A stretch of 5,759 nucleotides of DNA from Planctomycetota bacterium (GTDB taxonomy: Bacteria > Planctomycetota > PUPC01). Shown here piece by piece: positions 1-5,747 of this stretch. The stretch's first letter is position 1. Each line of letters starts with the position of its first letter. A program made the position numbers and the translations under genes. The notes below the pieces were generated by a model. It had not been told where the DNA came from, ran no database searches, and worked only from the letters and a program-made list of their open reading frames with translations. The stretch covers positions 1-5,759 of the forward strand of contig PWKM01000045.1 in assembly GCA_003559755.1 (NCBI GenBank). The letters are read 5' to 3'.

Positions 1-119
1 CCCGGTTCCACGACGAGGCCATCGACCGGTTCTTCGCCGGGAACTACGCGGGCGACTACCAGGAATCGCTTATCGCCGAGTTCGACAAGCTGCTGCCCGA
101 ACACCCGCCCTGGGAGTAA
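1..119 (+). CDS. 3' end of an unrecognised protein gene (38 codons)
   Basis: The frame whose codons begin at position 3 is open to the TAA at 117-119 and encodes 38 residues, starting RFHDEAIDRFF and ending LLPEHPPWE. Codon use is GC-rich at third positions, like the other genes here, which supports real coding. The tail is acidic and aromatic, with no membrane segment and no motif that I can assign to a family. The start and most of the gene lie outside the window. It is convergent with the glycosidase gene, whose stop is about 100 bp away. I give no function. Confidence 0.7.
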   Translation, partial: RFHDEAIDRFFAGNYAGDYQESLIAEFDKLLPEHPPWE

Positions 120-195
120 GAACTGCGGGCGGACAGCGAACCGAGCACGGCGTTTCGCGACCATCTGGCGCCAGCCCCGCCCCTCAGGCAACGGG

Positions 196-215
196 CGGCT
201 GTTGAGCCACAGCCG
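196..215. terminator. Hairpin between convergent genes, possible terminator
   Basis: The 7-bp arms CGGCTGT (196-202) and ACAGCCG (209-215) are perfect reverse complements around a 6-nt loop. It lies between the stop of the upstream plus-strand gene (119) and the stop of the minus-strand glycosidase gene (221), where a terminator serving both would be expected. On the plus strand it is followed by ACTGTTTACC, a weak T-containing tail; on the minus strand there is no T tract. The rest of the 120-220 gap holds a 10-bp perfect palindrome, CTGGCGCCAG (165-174), and nothing else that I can name. Confidence 0.35.
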
Positions 216-220
216 ACTGT

Positions 221-1441
221 TTACCCCGGCCGGGTGTGGTCGATGAACTCTCTGGCAACGGCAACCGGCCCGAGCCCTGCCCAGCCGCAAAAATCGGGTT
301 GAGCCGGATTGCCCGGAGCCGGCGATTCCGGTGCGAGGTTCTCCCAGAACGTGCCCGTGGATTGATAGACGGTTCGAACCGCCCCGTAGTACTTGAGGGC
401 GATCTCCCGGGCCAGGTCTTCCGCTCCCACGACCCGAAGTCCCCGGAGTACCATGTAGGTGGTGGGCGGCCAACTGCTGCCCCGCCAGTAATCCCCGTCC
501 GGCCTGTAATCCGGGTCGTCAAAGGCCAAGCTCGGCACCGGCACAGGCCGAGCGAACTTACTGTCGTCCACCAGGTGGGCCAGGAAGCCGTCGAGCCGCT
601 GCTCGGGCACGATGCCGGCGAGCAGGGTCCAATATGCTCCGATGTGGTAGCGCGGTATCTGCTTCCCGAATCCCAGATCAAAATAGAAGTTGTGCTGGTC
701 GCTCCAGCATCGCTCGTTGATCGCTTCGCCAATTGCTGTGCGTTGGCTGGAGAACGACTTCGCGTCGTCCGGTGCATCGATCAAGACAGCCATCCTGGCG
801 AGGCAATCGGCGTTGAACGCCATCTGTGCGGACAGGTCGATGTATCGGCCCTGCCGGTTCCAGGCGCTGCCCGGGCTGGTTGCTACTTCCTGCTTGAACC
901 AGGTGAGAACCCGGGGGTGAACCTGTTCGTCGTTCAATTCGAGGTGTTCGCCCTCGCCCGAGAATGCCCGCGGCCACCGCGGCAGGTTATCCATACCGGT
1001 CCCCCACGGGTCACCGATGAAGAGCCCGTCGTCGGCCCGAAAACGATCGACACAAAACTGGTGGTGCTTGCGCAGATGGGGATATACGCGGTGCAGGCGT
1101 TCCAGGTCTCCGCTGAGCTCGTACAGGTCTAACTCGGCCCAGGTCAGTATCGGGGGAGCGAACGATATTGGATGATGGTCGGGCCATACCGGCGTGCCGT
1201 CGGCCGTGTACTGCCGGCATATGAAACCGCGATCGCTTTGAAGACGATACAGATTGTCCAGCGAGCGGCCCACCGGCAATGTGTCTCGGTGGTATCGCGC
1301 CCATAGGACGGTGAAGGCCGTATCCCAGAGGAATATACCGGAGAATCTGCCGCCCGTCCCAAGTCGCGGGCCGCGCACGGCTCCGTCAGCATCTCCACCC
1401 ACGACCTTCTTCCTGGCAATGCGAACGGCATCTCGTTCCAT
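221..1441 (-). CDS. GH63/MGH1-like six-hairpin glycosidase, cytoplasmic
   Basis: A 406-residue protein with the hallmarks of the (alpha/alpha)6-barrel glycosidases of family GH63 and the mannosylglycerate-hydrolase-like group. These are GIFLWDTAF (35-43) for the substrate-binding Trp-Asp, GTGMDNLPR (147-155) with Asp151 as the likely general acid, DYWRGSSWPP (317-326), and GTFWENLAPE (363-372) with Glu367 as the likely general base, then DFCGWAGLGPV (383-393). The roles of these residues are inferred from the family. There is no signal peptide, so it should act in the cytoplasm as an inverting hydrolase on a small alpha-glycoside such as a glucosyl- or mannosyl-glycerate or a short alpha-glucoside; the substrate cannot be read from sequence. 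The length fits this group. I start it at the ATG at 1441 because GAGGAG lies just upstream; the in-frame TTG at 1453 has no ribosome site. The 131-bp gap to ridA holds no convincing promoter or terminator. Confidence 0.85.
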   Translation of the reverse strand: MERDAVRIARKKVVGGDADGAVRGPRLGTGGRFSGIFLWDTAFTVLWARYHRDTLPVGRSLDNLYRLQSDRGFICRQYTADGTPVWPDHHPISFAPPILTWAELDLYELSGDLERLHRVYPHLRKHHQFCVDRFRADDGLFIGDPWGTGMDNLPRWPRAFSGEGEHLELNDEQVHPRVLTWFKQEVATSPGSAWNRQGRYIDLSAQMAFNADCLARMAVLIDAPDDAKSFSSQRTAIGEAINERCWSDQHNFYFDLGFGKQIPRYHIGAYWTLLAGIVPEQRLDGFLAHLVDDSKFARPVPVPSLAFDDPDYRPDGDYWRGSSWPPTTYMVLRGLRVVGAEDLAREIALKYYGAVRTVYQSTGTFWENLAPESPAPGNPAQPDFCGWAGLGPVAVAREFIDHTRPG

Positions 1442-1445
1442 TTCG

Positions 1446-1451
1446 CTCCTC
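1446..1451 (-). promoter_or_regulatory. Shine-Dalgarno site of the glycosidase gene
   Basis: On the minus strand GAGGAG is followed by the 4-nt spacer CGAA and then ATG at 1441. This fixes the start at 1441. The longer reading from TTG at 1453 would place this site inside the coding region, and the bases before that TTG hold no purine-rich site. Confidence 0.65.
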
Positions 1452-1572
1452 AACCAAGCTGTTTCAAAACCGGTGCATCCTCAGGGCAGGGGAAGGAAAG
1501 CGTTGTTGACAACTCCGGGTCTGCACGTCGGAGATGCCGCTATGCGTCTGACTGAGATAAAATGTGCTCTCT

Positions 1573-1953
1573 CTATTTGTGGGCGATGCACTCGATCTCG
1601 ACGCGGGCGTCGAGCGGCAACCGTGCGACCTCGACGACGCTCCGTGCCGGCGCCTCCCGCCCGAAATAGCCCTTGTACGCCTCGTTCATCGCCGCGAACT
1701 CGTCCATGTCGGCGAGGAACACGGTCGTTTTTACCGCGTTCTCCGGTACGCATCCCGCCTTGAGCAGGACTTCCCGGAGGTTGTGGAGTGCTTGTGTGGT
1801 CTGCGCGGCGATGTCGTCGCCGACCAGCTCGTTGGTCGCCGGGTCCAGGCCGAGCTGCCCGGCGGTGAACACGAAATCGTCGGTCGCCACCGCCTGATTG
1901 TACGGCCCGATCGGCTGGGGCGCGCGGTCGGTCATAATCACTTGCTTCGGCAT
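1573..1953 (-). CDS. ridA: RidA family reactive intermediate/imine deaminase
   Basis: A 126-residue protein that matches the RidA (YjgF/YER057c/UK114) family over its whole length. Visible landmarks are IGPYNQA (15-21), FTAGQLGLDP (29-38), the helix with TTQALHNLREVLLKAG (52-67), KTTVFLADMDEFAAMNEAY (75-93) and the C-terminal signature PARSVVEVARLPLDARVEIE (102-121). Arg104 and Glu119 match the substrate-binding Arg105 and Glu120 of E. coli RidA, so the active deaminase type is expected. Family members form homotrimers in the cytoplasm and hydrolyse 2-aminoacrylate and related imines released by PLP enzymes such as serine/threonine dehydratases. No PLP enzyme is adjacent here. Two in-frame ATGs compete (1959 and 1953). 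AAAGGAGG lies 1 nt before the first and 7 nt before the second, so I choose 1953; the alternative adds only Met-Ser. Confidence 0.95.
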   Translation of the reverse strand: MPKQVIMTDRAPQPIGPYNQAVATDDFVFTAGQLGLDPATNELVGDDIAAQTTQALHNLREVLLKAGCVPENAVKTTVFLADMDEFAAMNEAYKGYFGREAPARSVVEVARLPLDARVEIECIAHK

Positions 1954-1960
1954 GCTCATC

Positions 1961-1968
1961 CCTCCTTT
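1961..1968 (-). promoter_or_regulatory. Shine-Dalgarno site of ridA
   Basis: On the minus strand AAAGGAGG is followed by GATGAGC and ATG at 1953, a 7-nt spacer that is near ideal. The ATG at 1959 would be only one base away, too close for good initiation, so the spacing decides for the second ATG. Confidence 0.7.
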
Positions 1969-2072
1969 GGTCTGCCTATGGTCGTCCGAACGGCGTCGGC
2001 TGATCCGAGCCGCCGGCCCTCTGCCCCGTGACCGGGGCGTTCACGGCCTCTCCGCCGATATCCTTGTCTCCG

Positions 2073-2102
2073 ATATTATTGATCTTTACGAATGCAATGC
2101 AA
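2073..2102 (-). promoter_or_regulatory. Possible promoter of ridA
   Basis: On the minus strand TTGCAT (2102-2097) is followed after 18 bp by TAATAT (2078-2073), in an AT-rich island within GC-rich DNA just past the LRR gene stop. The match is 3 of 6 for the -35 and 4 of 6 for the -10, so this is only fair. Transcription would begin near 2066 and give a leader of about 110 nt, which contains a GC hairpin (GCCCCG at 2023-2028 with CGGGGC at 2033-2038, 4-nt loop). That hairpin has no T tract and is not a clear terminator for the LRR gene. Confidence 0.3.
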
Positions 2103-2133
2103 ACCGTTCCTGAAAATCCGCCCGGAACTCTGC

Positions 2134-3837
2134 TTACTGGTCGACGCCGTCGATCCGGGCGTTGGGCATGGCCTTTCGCAGTTCCTCCACGCCCGCCCGG
2201 GTGACGCCCGTGTTCGAGAGGTCCAGCCACTCCATCTGGGCCATACCCCGGAGATGCACCAGTCCGGCGTCGGTGGTCCGCGTACCATCGAGGTCAAGCT
2301 GCCGCAGCTCGGTCATTCGGCTGAGATGCTGTAATCCCGCGTCGGTAATCGGGGTGTCCCAGAGGTGGAGCTCCTTTAACCCGGTCAGACCTTTCAGGTG
2401 CTCCAGCCCCGCATCGGTGATCTGCGTATGGTCCAGGATGAGTACCTCGAGGCCGGTCAGGGCGCCCAGATGTTGCGCTCCCTCGTCTGCGAAGGGTGTG
2501 TTGGATAGGTCGAGCCACTGCAACTCGGCCATGCCCTTGAGGTGTTCCAGGCCGGTGCCGGTGGTCTGCGTACCATTGAGGTCGAGCTTCCGGAGCTCGG
2601 TCATTCGGCTGAGATGCTGTAATCCCGCGTCGGTGACCCCTGTGTTCCAGAGGTGAAGGTCCCGCATCTCGGTCATGTCCTTGAGGTGCTCCAGCCCCGC
2701 GTCGGTGATCCGCGTATCATCGAGGTCAAGTACCCTGAGCTTGGTCATTGTTCTCAGGTGGGCAAGCCCCGCGTCGGTGATCCGGAGCTTCCACAGAGCA
2801 AGCTCCTGCATTTCGGTCATGTCCCTGAGATGTGCGAGACCCTCGTCGGTGATCTCCGTGTGGTTGAGGATGAGTTCCCGCATTTGAGTCATTGCCCTGA
2901 GGTGTCGCATTCCTGCGTTCGTGATCCGCGTGTTCCGCAGGTCGAGTTCCCGCATTTCGGTCAGGCCCGCCAGGTGTTGCAGCCCGTTGTCGGCAACTTG
3001 TGTTCCATTCAGGTCAATCGCTCGCATCTCCGTCATTGCCCTGAGGTGTTCCAGCCCGGCGTTTGTGATTTGTGTGTCCTGGAGGAAGATCCCTCGCAAT
3101 CCGGGCAGTGCCTTGAGGTGTTCCAGCCCCGCGTTGGTGATCTTCGTTCTCCTCAGATCGAGCTCGCGAAGGTTGGTCAGCGGTCGAAGGTGTCGGAGGG
3201 CGTCGTCGGTGATGCCGGTACCATCCAGGTGGAGCGTTCGCAGCTCAGTCATCCCCCTGAGGTGCCTCAGTCCGTCGTCGGTAATCTGTGTTTGCCAGAG
3301 TCGGAGCCAGCGCAAATTGGTCAGCCCTTTCAGGCGCTCCAGGTCCGCATCGGTGATGTTTGTGTGGTTCAGGTTCAGCATCCGCAGCTCGGCCATGCCC
3401 GCCAGGTGTTGCAGCCCGTCGTTGCTGATGTCTGTGCTCCCCAGGCAGAGCACCTGCATCTCGGTCAGCCCCCTGAAATGAGCGAGGTCCCGGTCCGTCG
3501 CGCTCGCCGGCAGACTGATGCCGGGGATGTTTTTCAACAGCACCTCGGCGGCGAGCGTCTGCATCCTCACCGACTCGTCCGGCATGACATACCACCAGGT
3601 GTCGGCGGGAATGGTGATCGGTTCCGCCGATGGGGTTGTCCCGACCAGTTCGCCTTCATCGCGCAGGTTGCCGTCCTTTTCCCGGACGACATACACCTTC
3701 AGGGACAGTTCAGAGTTGAAGGTTTGGGGTTCGTCGCGCGGCCCGGCGTCCTCATCGTCCCGGAGGTCGGGGAGGCCGAAGCCCGTCACTGCCAGGCCCG
3801 CAACGAGAACAAGAACGGCTTTCCATAAGCGATTCAT
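2134..3837 (-). CDS. Exported leucine-rich repeat protein, 18 repeats
   Basis: A 567-residue protein. Residues 1-22 form a signal-peptide-like segment (MNRLWK, then a hydrophobic stretch to about Phe20); no lipobox Cys is present and the cleavage site is unclear. Residues 23-45 are acidic and low in complexity. Residues 45-108 form a small unassigned region that includes TIPADTWWYVMPDE (76-89). A degenerate half repeat (109-124) caps the array, then 18 repeats of exactly 24 residues fill 125-556, and the end MPNARIDGVDQ is a C-cap of the type seen in planctomycete LRR proteins. The repeat consensus is about TELRxLDLxxTxITDxGLxHLxxM. The fold should be a solenoid for protein binding, outside the cytoplasm; no catalytic domain is seen and the partner is unknown. 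The start at 3837 is chosen for GGAGG 5 nt upstream and for the signal peptide. An in-frame ATG at 3936 has a weaker AAGGGGG site and would bury the signal peptide behind 33 residues. Confidence 0.92.
   Translation of the reverse strand: MNRLWKAVLVLVAGLAVTGFGLPDLRDDEDAGPRDEPQTFNSELSLKVYVVREKDGNLRDEGELVGTTPSAEPITIPADTWWYVMPDESVRMQTLAAEVLLKNIPGISLPASATDRDLAHFRGLTEMQVLCLGSTDISNDGLQHLAGMAELRMLNLNHTNITDADLERLKGLTNLRWLRLWQTQITDDGLRHLRGMTELRTLHLDGTGITDDALRHLRPLTNLRELDLRRTKITNAGLEHLKALPGLRGIFLQDTQITNAGLEHLRAMTEMRAIDLNGTQVADNGLQHLAGLTEMRELDLRNTRITNAGMRHLRAMTQMRELILNHTEITDEGLAHLRDMTEMQELALWKLRITDAGLAHLRTMTKLRVLDLDDTRITDAGLEHLKDMTEMRDLHLWNTGVTDAGLQHLSRMTELRKLDLNGTQTTGTGLEHLKGMAELQWLDLSNTPFADEGAQHLGALTGLEVLILDHTQITDAGLEHLKGLTGLKELHLWDTPITDAGLQHLSRMTELRQLDLDGTRTTDAGLVHLRGMAQMEWLDLSNTGVTRAGVEELRKAMPNARIDGVDQ
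2170..3465 (-). repeat. Tandem 72-bp coding repeats (18 LRR units)
   Basis: The DNA repeats with a 72-bp period 18 times without any insertion or deletion, each unit coding one 24-residue LRR. Position 11 of the unit is Thr in 17 of 18 repeats; repeat 10 has Leu351 instead. Trp stands at position 9 in repeats 3, 10, 12 and 16. The last eight units form two similar blocks of four: repeats 11-14 (2458-2745) and 15-18 (2170-2457) share 61 of 96 residues by my hand count. The DNA shows a 41-bp identical run at 2306-2346 and 2594-2634, exactly 288 bp apart. Confidence 0.93.
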
Positions 3838-3842
3838 CGCGG

Positions 3843-3850
3843 CCTCCTTC
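3843..3850 (-). promoter_or_regulatory. Shine-Dalgarno site of the LRR gene
   Basis: On the minus strand GAAGGAGG is followed by CCGCG and ATG at 3837. The spacing and strength, together with the hydrophobic leader peptide that starts here, decide for this start over the in-frame ATGs further upstream (3936 and 3912). Confidence 0.7.
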
Positions 3851-4045
3851 TTCGGGCGGTTTGCCGCTCTCCGCGCGGCGTGCCCCGGCCGGTGCTGTGG
3901 CGTGACCGTCATCGAATGGCACGCGTTATGCCGCATCGTACCCCCTTCCGCGCCCGCTCTGTTCCGGGCCTGTCCCGCGCCGGGGACTCCGCTCGTCAGC
4001 GGTCATCATCCATCAGGAGCCAGGTCGTCACGGGCGATGGTATCA

Positions 4046-4073
4046 ATGATAGCCCCCGGAAAGCCGGCGTCAA
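4046..4073 (-). promoter_or_regulatory. Sigma70-type promoter of the LRR gene
   Basis: On the minus strand TTGACG (4073-4068) and TATCAT (4051-4046) are separated by 16 bp. Each hexamer matches the consensus at 5 of 6 bases. This is the best promoter match that I find in the window, and it points to the LRR gene with a leader of about 200 nt. The dyad TATCA-A-TGATA (4041-4051) covers the -10 box and could be an operator. The leader itself (3838-4039) holds no other clear gene or structure. Confidence 0.55.
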
Positions 4074-4125
4074 GCCAATTGTCGCAGTCGTGTGCCACGT
4101 TGGCCGAGGGGAGCGGCAGGTGGGC

Positions 4126-4173
4126 GGTTCCGGGACCGGAAACCCGGTAATCCGGTTGTTACGAACTTGTTAC
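4126..4173. promoter_or_regulatory. Cluster of dyads and direct repeats, possible regulator site
   Basis: TTCCGG-GA-CCGGAA (4128-4141) is a perfect 6-bp dyad, followed by a second CCGG pair around TAAT (4144-4155). Next come two copies of TTGTTAC at 4156-4162 and 4167-4173, 11 bp apart and so on nearly the same face of the helix. The cluster lies in the middle of the divergent region between the LRR and VWA genes. GAACTT (4163-4168) resembles an ECF-sigma -35 box, but I find no good matching -10. Which regulator would bind is unknown. Confidence 0.3.
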
Positions 4174-4237
4174 ACACCGGGGCTTGTTTGTGGTGTATTA
4201 TTATGGCGAAGGACACGGGCACATTGAAAGGACTGAG

Positions 4238-4464
4238 ATGAGAGACACGTGGGCCGAGATCGGCTGCAGGGCGCCGTCCGCCGGCTGGCGGCGGGCGACG
4301 GCAAGAATGGACCGTGGACGGCGCGGCATCAACCTGGCATGCCCCGTTCACCTTGTTGAGGAGGCGGTGCGATGAAGCCGAGGCGCGTCGGGCCGGACCC
4401 GGGCGAGACCGAGGCGGTCGAATGCTCGTGGATTATTTCTGGAGATAAATCGAATTTTTATTGA
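4238..4464 (+). other. Two tiny coupled ORFs in the leader of the VWA gene
   Basis: The first ORF (4238-4375, 45 codons, starts MRDTWAEIGC) has AAAGGA 5 nt before its ATG. The second (4372-4464, 30 codons, MKPRRVGPDP) has GAGGAGG 7 nt before its ATG, which overlaps the stop of the first as ATGA, the classic arrangement of translational coupling. Neither peptide resembles a family known to me, and the first is Arg-rich in the way shadow ORFs in GC-rich DNA often are. The good ribosome sites and the ATGA overlap are the only support. They could be small proteins, leader peptides or chance. Confidence 0.25.
4271..4324 (+). promoter_or_regulatory. GC hairpin with an alternative pairing partner
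   Basis: GCCGT + CCGCCG (4273-4283) can pair with CGGCGG (4289-4294) and ACGGC (4298-4302), with a 5-nt loop and a 3-nt bulge. The same left arm, as GCGCCGTCC (4271-4279), is also perfectly complementary over 9 bp to GGACGGCGC (4316-4324). The two pairings use the same bases and are mutually exclusive. No T tract follows, so it is not a simple terminator. A role in leader control of the downstream genes is possible but unproven. Confidence 0.3.
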
Positions 4465-4490
4465 ACCTTTTGCCCGGTTTTGCGTCTAAA
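4461..4490 (+). promoter_or_regulatory. Possible promoter of the VWA gene
   Basis: TTGAAC (4461-4466) is followed after 18 bp by TCTAAA (4485-4490), in the most AT-rich stretch of the region (about 4433-4500). Each hexamer matches 4 of 6 consensus bases. The AT-rich run just upstream (4446-4460) could act as an UP element. It would give a short leader of about 30 nt before the VWA start. The match is moderate, and transcription could also begin further upstream. Confidence 0.4.
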
Positions 4491-4525
4491 AAGATAAGGA
4501 CCGGCCAGAGAGAAGGAGTCGAGCG

Positions 4526-5683
4526 ATGAAACACGTTCGGATGGCTCTGATGTCGGCGGTGCTGCTTGTTGTGTCTGCCCTTCCCGCTTCCGCCCAATGG
4601 CAATATACCGAGGAGAGTCCGCCCGCGATCGAGGTCGTCTTCTGCATCGACACCACGGGCAGCATGGGCGGCCTGATCCAGGCGGCCAAGGAGAAGACAT
4701 GGGCCATCGCCAACATGCTCGCCACGTCCACCCCCACCCCCGATATCCGGATCGGCCTCGTCGCCTTTCGCGACCGAGGCGACGTGTACATCACCCGCGT
4801 CACCGACCTGAGCGACGACCTCGACGCCGTCTATCAGGAACTGATGTCGTTCCGGGCCGAGGGCGGGGGCGACATGCCCGAGAGCGTCAACCAGGCGCTC
4901 CACGAGGCGGTCACCAAAATCAACTGGAGCACCGACGCCTGGACCTACCGCGTCATCTTCCTGATCGGGGACGCCCCGCCACATATGAACTACCCGGACG
5001 ACGTCAAGTACCCGGAAACGTGCAAACTGGCCGTCGAGAAGGGCATCATCATCAATACCATCCAGTGCGGTAATATCGCCCAGACCACCCCCTACTGGAA
5101 AGACATCGCCCGGCTCGCCGAAGGGCAGTACTTCCGCGTCGAGCAGGCCGGCAGCGCCATCCTCGAATCGACTCCCTTCGACCTGCGGCTCGCCGAACTG
5201 GGGGCGCAGCTCGACGGCACACGCATCTACTACGGCACCGCCGAGCAACGAGCCGACGGAGACGGACGGATCGCCCGGTCCGGCGAACTCTACGAAGCCA
5301 CCACCCCGTCGTCCCAGGCACAACGGGCCGCCTTCAACGCATCGGCCGGCGGACGACTCAACTTCAGGGGCCACAACGAACTCGTCCACGCCGTGGTCAA
5401 CGGCACGGTCGAACTCGAGGAGCTCAAGGACGAAGAACTGCCCGATGCGTTCCGCGAGATGACCCCGGACGAACGCCGGGCCCACGTCGAGAACGCGGCG
5501 AAAACACGGGCCGATATCCAGGCGCAAATCAGAGAACTCTCCGCCCAGCGCAACCAGTACATACGCGAGCGGATCGACGAGAAGAAGATCGATGTCGAGC
5601 GGTCGTTCGAACACCAGGTCAACGCGGTGTTGGACCGACAGGCCGCGACCAAGAACATCACGATCGGAGAGGTCACGTACTGA
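4526..5683 (+). CDS. Exported von Willebrand factor type A domain protein
   Basis: A 385-residue protein. Residues 1-23 form a clear Sec signal peptide (MKHVRMALMS, hydrophobic core, cut after ALPASA before Gln24). A VWA domain follows, from about 33 to 205. Strand 1 carries VVFCIDTTGSMGG (37-49), whose Asp42, Thr44 and Ser46 form a MIDAS-type metal site; then come GLVAFRDRGD (77-86), GGGDMPESV (113-121) and IFLIGDAPPH (144-153). This set is typical of the VWA group that includes the domain of the alpha-kinase VwkA; no kinase domain is present here. After a mid region (206-300), a charged helical segment (about 308-372, with DERRAHVENAAK and IQAQIRELSAQRNQYI) looks like a coiled coil. There is no membrane anchor after the signal peptide, so it should be periplasmic or secreted, probably binding a protein ligand through a divalent metal. 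The start is set by AAGGAG (4513-4518) with a 7-nt spacer. It is divergent from the LRR gene. Confidence 0.94.
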   Translation: MKHVRMALMSAVLLVVSALPASAQWQYTEESPPAIEVVFCIDTTGSMGGLIQAAKEKTWAIANMLATSTPTPDIRIGLVAFRDRGDVYITRVTDLSDDLDAVYQELMSFRAEGGGDMPESVNQALHEAVTKINWSTDAWTYRVIFLIGDAPPHMNYPDDVKYPETCKLAVEKGIIINTIQCGNIAQTTPYWKDIARLAEGQYFRVEQAGSAILESTPFDLRLAELGAQLDGTRIYYGTAEQRADGDGRIARSGELYEATTPSSQAQRAAFNASAGGRLNFRGHNELVHAVVNGTVELEELKDEELPDAFREMTPDERRAHVENAAKTRADIQAQIRELSAQRNQYIRERIDEKKIDVERSFEHQVNAVLDRQAATKNITIGEVTY

Positions 5684-5687
5684 CCCC

Positions 5688-5747
5688 TGCCCCGAGGCCG
5701 GACGGGGCATCAGAAGACAGGACGGCCCGGACCGGCCCGACCGGGCC
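5688..5747 (+). terminator. Two GC hairpins downstream of the VWA gene
   Basis: TGCCCCG (5688-5694) pairs with CGGGGCA (5703-5709) around 8 nt, starting 5 bp after the VWA stop. GGCCCGG (5724-5730) pairs with CCGGGCC (5741-5747) around 10 nt. Both stems are 7 bp and perfect. Neither is followed by a T tract, so neither is a standard intrinsic terminator; they may slow polymerase or protect the transcript end. No further gene begins before the window ends at 5759. Confidence 0.35.

Noticed and set aside
236..1132. A 298-codon open frame on the plus strand opposite the glycosidase gene
   Set aside because: The minus strand encodes conserved glycosidase motifs across the whole length. The plus-strand product has no recognisable motif and is best explained as a shadow.
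2023..2038. GC hairpin between the LRR stop and ridA as an intrinsic terminator
   Set aside because: The stem is only 6 bp and no T tract follows on the minus strand, so termination of the LRR transcript cannot be claimed.
2170..3465. Regular 72-bp repeats considered as a CRISPR or satellite array
   Set aside because: The repeats have no distinct spacers, the period is a multiple of three, and the unit translates to one LRR, so it is coding repetition.
2653..3828. A 391-codon open frame on the plus strand opposite the LRR gene
   Set aside because: It mirrors the 72-bp period of the LRR array. A frame that is open in one unit stays open in all, so its length is a product of repetition. The encoded protein has no signal peptide or known fold, while the minus strand gives a textbook LRR protein.
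3838..3936. N-terminal extension of the LRR protein to the ATG at 3936
   Set aside because: The extension is Arg/His-rich and would bury the signal peptide by 33 residues. The ATG at 3837 has a better ribosome site. AAGGGGG before 3936 leaves a small possibility.
3518..4150. A 210-codon plus-strand frame across the LRR gene start and its upstream region
   Set aside because: It overlaps the LRR gene's 5' part and promoter on the opposite strand, has no convincing ribosome site, and gives a Ser/Arg/Pro-rich product typical of a shadow frame.
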